From an uncultured Prevotellaceae bacterium (lineage in GTDB: Bacteria; Bacteroidota; Bacteroidia; Bacteroidales; Bacteroidaceae), in the NCBI GenBank assembly GCA_902799765.1, contig CADCBZ010000026.1:1-64000 (forward strand): a DNA stretch of 64,000 bases, written 5' to 3'. The notes beneath the pieces were generated by a model. It was given only the letters and a program-made list of their open reading frames with translations. It did not search any database and was not told the origin of the DNA. Both the position numbers and the translations under genes were made by a program. Shown here piece after piece: positions 61,523 to 64,000 of the stretch. How positions within the stretch are numbered: position 1 is the stretch's first letter; every line of letters starts with the position of its first letter.

Positions 61523-61591
61523 TCAGAACAAACAACATTTGAGCGACAAGAGAATAAAACAGTAAGTTTAACAATTAAAAATTCTAAGATT

Positions 61592-61708
61592 ATGGTAAAG
61601 AAGAATGAAAAAGAGAGTCCACGCGCTCTGAACGAGGAAGAGTTGGAGTCTGTAAACGGCGGCGGCGGTGGTGGTGGCAACCGTAAAAGAAAAAAGAAAG
61701 AAAGCTAA
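61592..61708 (+). CDS. double-glycine leader peptide C with Gly7/basic core
   Basis: A 38-residue precursor: MVKKNEKESPRALNEEELES then VNGG, followed by five more glycines and NRKRKKKES. The leader resembles the short GG-type natural-product leaders of Bacteroidales (acidic LNEEELESVNGG). The core is strongly basic. The cut site is ambiguous because of seven glycines in a row. The start at 61592 is chosen because the longer frame runs through the non-coding tandem repeat. It lies 412 bases after the TolC-like gene with its own promoter. Confidence 0.75.
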   Translation: MVKKNEKESPRALNEEELESVNGGGGGGGNRKRKKKES

Positions 61709-61730
61709 TCAACGCACAGAACTTCATTTA

Positions 61731-61760
61731 GATCACGGGGACAGGTCATTGATCTGATCC
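61731..61760. repeat. REP-like element, copy 4 (degenerate, inverted)
   Basis: GATCACGGGGACAGGTCATT followed by GATCTGATCC; on the minus strand it resembles the GGGTCAGA...GTGATC copies. A GC-rich CGGGGG/CCCCCG hairpin follows at about 61768-61785. Confidence 0.4.
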
Positions 61761-61820
61761 AGGACCCCCGGGGGCCAGCCCCCGAAATGAAATACGCTAT
61801 GCTGGGCGTACAAATATTGA

Positions 61821-61852
61821 AGAGGCATCCGATTAAGGGTGCCTCTCTCTTT
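61821..61852 (+). terminator. terminator of the peptide C unit
   Basis: A 10-bp stem AGAGGCATCC / GGGTGCCTCT with one G-U pair and a CTCTTTCT tail. Confidence 0.75.
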
Positions 61853-62183
61853 CTAGGCTGCTATCCTCCAACTTGACATAATTAGCAGGGTTTTAGCCCA
61901 ACACCCACCCCAGCTTAACCCCTTTATACCGAAGGGATTACAGACGATTTGGGGGGAGTGTTGTAGTATTTTAGCGAGATTACCTTTCGTTGGCAACTTA
62001 AAGTAATCTCATTGCCAACGACACTACGGCTCGTTAGAAGCGTGGACACGCCACCTTTCTCATGCTGTAACATTTCTCCAAAAAGTTCTCTTTGTTATCT
62101 ATTAAGCGATAGAAAAGTAAGGGCCTGTGTGGGACTGCCACGGAAAAACGAGGTAAAGTCTCTGTTAGCTAAAGCCAGTTAGG
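61853..62183. other. non-coding stretch with interleaved inverted repeats
   Basis: No supported gene in about 330 bases. GAGATTAC (61976-61983) pairs with GTAATCTC (62003-62010). CGTTGGCAA (61988-61996) pairs with TTGCCAACG (62012-62020). The order is A-B-A'-B', so the two pairings cross. It may be a protein-binding or recombination site, or an RNA with two alternative folds. Confidence 0.5.
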
Positions 62184-63281
62184 CTAAGAGGCAATGGGCT
62201 TGTATTGGAATACGGTCTCTTCTTCTAAGTCAGGTCTGTTGGTTACTGTTCGAACATATTCATTGATCAGACGGCTCCAGTCTTTCGAATTCATACTAGC
62301 GTATCGTTCTCCAAACATGGCGATGCTTACGGATGTAATATTCTTCATCATCGTACCACCGTCCATCTCCATCATGTTATGAATCAGACGACGTACATCA
62401 TGGTCGTCGTTGACATTTTTTAGAACGGTATTCTCTGATTGGAATCGGATAGTCTGAGCCGTCTGTTTATGATTGCGCTTTGATGCAGCAGGCTTGACTT
62501 CTTCCGTATTCTCTACTGATGATAATATCTCCCTCATCTCCTCGATAGTATAAGGCGGGTCTTTACGATGCAGCATATAGTGGCAGTTCGGGCAGACAGG
62601 AACTAAATCAGTATCTACATTCAGCTCATATTCCTTTCCAACAGATGATATGGGAGTAAGATGGTGCACATGGATAAAGTTCTTGCCAATCTCTCCATAG
62701 GTAGCCTCAAAGTCACGACCACATATTAAGCATTGATAACCTTTCTTCGCTACGCACTCCTTTCGAGCCTTTTGGTTGCGTTCATACTTGTTGGCTTTTA
62801 CCGTAATCAATGCGCCCTCATAGAGTTTCTCGTCATCCTCAGGATAGTCCACATCATACACATCATCATTCACCATCTGATGGGGATGTAGCAGGAAATC
62901 TATTAACCCTTGGTCTTTACATTCCCTGACACTTCTCGGAATACCTTCATACCCATGTTCATGCAGATGATGCAACGACAAGATGTCATCCGTATATTCC
63001 TCAAGCAATTTGAATCTGGCATAGAAGGATGTTATTCCAACATAATATTGATCCTTATCCGTCCAGAAAGGTTCCTGCTCGAAAGCCTCATCGAAAATCA
63101 TCTTCACCTTGATGACCTCCATCTTGTAATGGATACGCTTCTCAGGAATCGTTTTGTAGATGAATACGATATCCCCGACAGAGAACTTATCCGTCCTCCA
63201 GTCTGCCATCCCGTTTTGTGCTGCAATAGCATCGCCAATACGGAAGGTACTGTCATTACTTGGGACTATCCAATACTTCAT
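62184..63281 (-). CDS. EVE-HNH endonuclease, probable modification-dependent restriction enzyme
   Basis: A 365-residue protein. The N-terminal EVE (PUA-like) domain is at about 1-120 (MKYWIVPSNDSTFRIGDAIA, DIVFIYKT). An HNH nuclease domain at about 165-255 has zinc cysteines CLICGRDFEA and CPNCHYMLH and the catalytic HVHHLTPIS. EVE domains read modified cytosine, and EVE-HNH proteins cut modified DNA. A C-terminal helical region (280-365) is not recognised. It follows a broken methyltransferase-like gene by 1 base, in the same direction. Confidence 0.82.
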   Translation of the reverse strand: MKYWIVPSNDSTFRIGDAIAAQNGMADWRTDKFSVGDIVFIYKTIPEKRIHYKMEVIKVKMIFDEAFEQEPFWTDKDQYYVGITSFYARFKLLEEYTDDILSLHHLHEHGYEGIPRSVRECKDQGLIDFLLHPHQMVNDDVYDVDYPEDDEKLYEGALITVKANKYERNQKARKECVAKKGYQCLICGRDFEATYGEIGKNFIHVHHLTPISSVGKEYELNVDTDLVPVCPNCHYMLHRKDPPYTIEEMREILSSVENTEEVKPAASKRNHKQTAQTIRFQSENTVLKNVNDDHDVRRLIHNMMEMDGGTMMKNITSVSIAMFGERYASMNSKDWSRLINEYVRTVTNRPDLEEETVFQYKPIAS

Positions 63282-63282
63282 A

Positions 63283-63861
63283 CTAATCCATTGTCAAAAC
63301 CTTTGTTGATTCCTCGCCAAACTGAGAGACTACACGGACAGCAATCTTCTTACCTTTTTCGTAGTCGATAGGTTCGCTCCTGAAGTCGTAGAGCGTATCC
63401 CATATCTCATCGTTGAATTCCAGACGCAAGGTTCGCTCGGCCTTTTTCTTGGCCAAGTCTTTGGCAACCGTATCGAGACCCTTGCGCCATGCTGAAAAGT
63501 CTTTTTTGTCGCCACCACAGAAGTGGATGCTGCGTACCTTGAAGAGTCCACCCGTATAGTTGTCGTCCATCTCCCAATAGGCGATGTCGTTCACATTGCG
63601 GGCTTTTACCTCATCTTGTATGGGGTCGTACATATCCATTCCGTTAATCTCTACATGACATTTGCCGTCGCCATCATTCACCAAACTGATGTCTGGCTCA
63701 CCGATGATGATAAATGAGCCCGCTTTCTTGTCTTTCTTCAGCAGACCGTCTTGCAGCAGGTCGTCGCTCATACGAACCTTCGACACTTGGAACGTACCGA
63801 AGTTATAGTCTTTGTTCTCGCCACTCTCAATGCTATCCTCAAACGAGAAACCAAGAATCAC
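63283..63861 (-). CDS. C-terminal part of a DNA methyltransferase-like protein
   Basis: A 192-residue frame starting at a GTG. It ends SEPIDYEKGKKIAVRVVSQF GEESTKVLTMD, with FIIIGEPDISL and VRSIHFCGGDKKDFSAWRKG inside. As I remember, this matches the C-terminus of large adenine-specific (type III Mod-like) methyltransferases, but no catalytic DPPY or SAM motif lies in this part. The frame overlaps the stop of the preceding reading frame by 2 bases, so it is probably a severed 3' part of one gene. Confidence 0.5.
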   Translation of the reverse strand: MILGFSFEDSIESGENKDYNFGTFQVSKVRMSDDLLQDGLLKKDKKAGSFIIIGEPDISLVNDGDGKCHVEINGMDMYDPIQDEVKARNVNDIAYWEMDDNYTGGLFKVRSIHFCGGDKKDFSAWRKGLDTVAKDLAKKKAERTLRLEFNDEIWDTLYDFRSEPIDYEKGKKIAVRVVSQFGEESTKVLTMD

Positions 63862-64000
63862 GAGCCAGTTAAGCCCTTTGCATTCAGATAAGGCTCATCC
63901 AGATGCTCCATCGAGTGCATCACGGCCTGTTGCTGCTTCACACCATTACGAATGCCGTTAGCCTTCAGGTTGTTGAAGATACGCTCTGTAAACAACGCAT
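63858..64000 (-). pseudogene. methyltransferase-like gene, upstream frame, runs off the window
   Basis: From the window edge the minus strand reads ALFTERIFNNLKANGIRNGV then KQQQAVMHSMEHLDEPYLNA and stops after KGLTGS. The NNLKANGIRNG part is typical of large restriction-associated methyltransferases. The stop overlaps the GTG of the next frame, consistent with a deletion/frameshift. Only the last 46 codons are inside the window. Confidence 0.45.

Noticed and set aside
61475-61591. A 39-residue N-terminal extension of peptide C
   Set aside because: It reads through the 76-bp tandem repeat, which lies in the leader RNA. The unit is not a multiple of three, and the conserved GG-leader pattern starts at 61592.
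61976-62020. A classical H-type pseudoknot
   Set aside because: The loop crossing the 8-bp first stem would be only one base long, which is sterically unlikely. Alternative folds or a DNA site are better readings.

Overview
The window comes from a Bacteroidota chromosome, most likely Prevotella or a close relative (Prevotellaceae). The signs are TAnnTTTG -7 promoter boxes with TTTG-like -33 elements about 19-20 bases upstream, very few Shine-Dalgarno sites, a BspA-type leucine-rich repeat protein, a C10 cysteine protease, a GH97 glycosidase, an Oar-like TonB receptor, an HU-like/smalltalk/amidase trio and DUF4831, DUF3822 and DUF4236 proteins. Gene identities were read from translated motifs without database searches.

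Layout. 0.2-1.4 kb: HU-like protein, the 32-residue smalltalk protein and a broken amidase, closed by a strong terminator. 1.5-8.35 kb: an AT-rich accessory island between inward-facing inverted repeats. It holds a decayed KilA-N gene fused to a 5'-truncated zinc/HNH-like gene, a YhcG-nuclease remnant, a DUF2971 protein, and an XRE regulator / DUF4236-FtsK translocase / leucine-rich repeat set. 8.4-10.2 kb: a scrapyard of gene fragments around an intact ATPase (HATPase) plus STAS-like DUF4325 pair. 10.3-47.3 kb: mostly housekeeping and conserved genes (nnrDE, hpt, adk, obg, pgeF, a M23 peptidase, a TonB receptor, a tRNA, glyS, an FKBP, GH97, yraN, an acyl-CoA dehydrogenase with etfA and etfB, a histidine kinase, dnaG, cls, rsmD, a RecD-like helicase, rmuC, a phosphopantetheinyl transferase, a HerA-like ATPase and a thioredoxin-hydrolase fusion). 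Inside this block sits an AAA ATPase + DUF4435 pair that resembles the PARIS anti-phage system.

47.3-61.85 kb is the most interesting part. A second amidase remnant and a DUF4143 ATPase with a repeat-containing promoter are followed by a C10 protease and then a peptide secretion locus. That locus has a membrane-anchored AraC-type regulator, a small coiled-coil membrane protein behind a direct-repeat promoter, two paralogous double-glycine peptides with near-identical 49-residue leaders and unrelated cores, a HlyD-type adaptor, a C39 peptidase-ABC exporter, a second NHLM-type ABC protein, an RND-type adaptor lipoprotein and a TolC-like protein. A third double-glycine peptide, with a seven-glycine basic core, lies behind a 76-bp tandem repeat that starts at the predicted transcription start. 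No recognisable tailoring enzyme is present, so the products may be unmodified secreted peptides (bacteriocin- or signal-like). Together the genes could make, cleave and export peptides across both membranes.

61.85-64 kb: a non-coding stretch with interleaved inverted repeats, then a minus-strand restriction-like region with an EVE-HNH nuclease downstream of a broken DNA methyltransferase-like gene that runs off the window.
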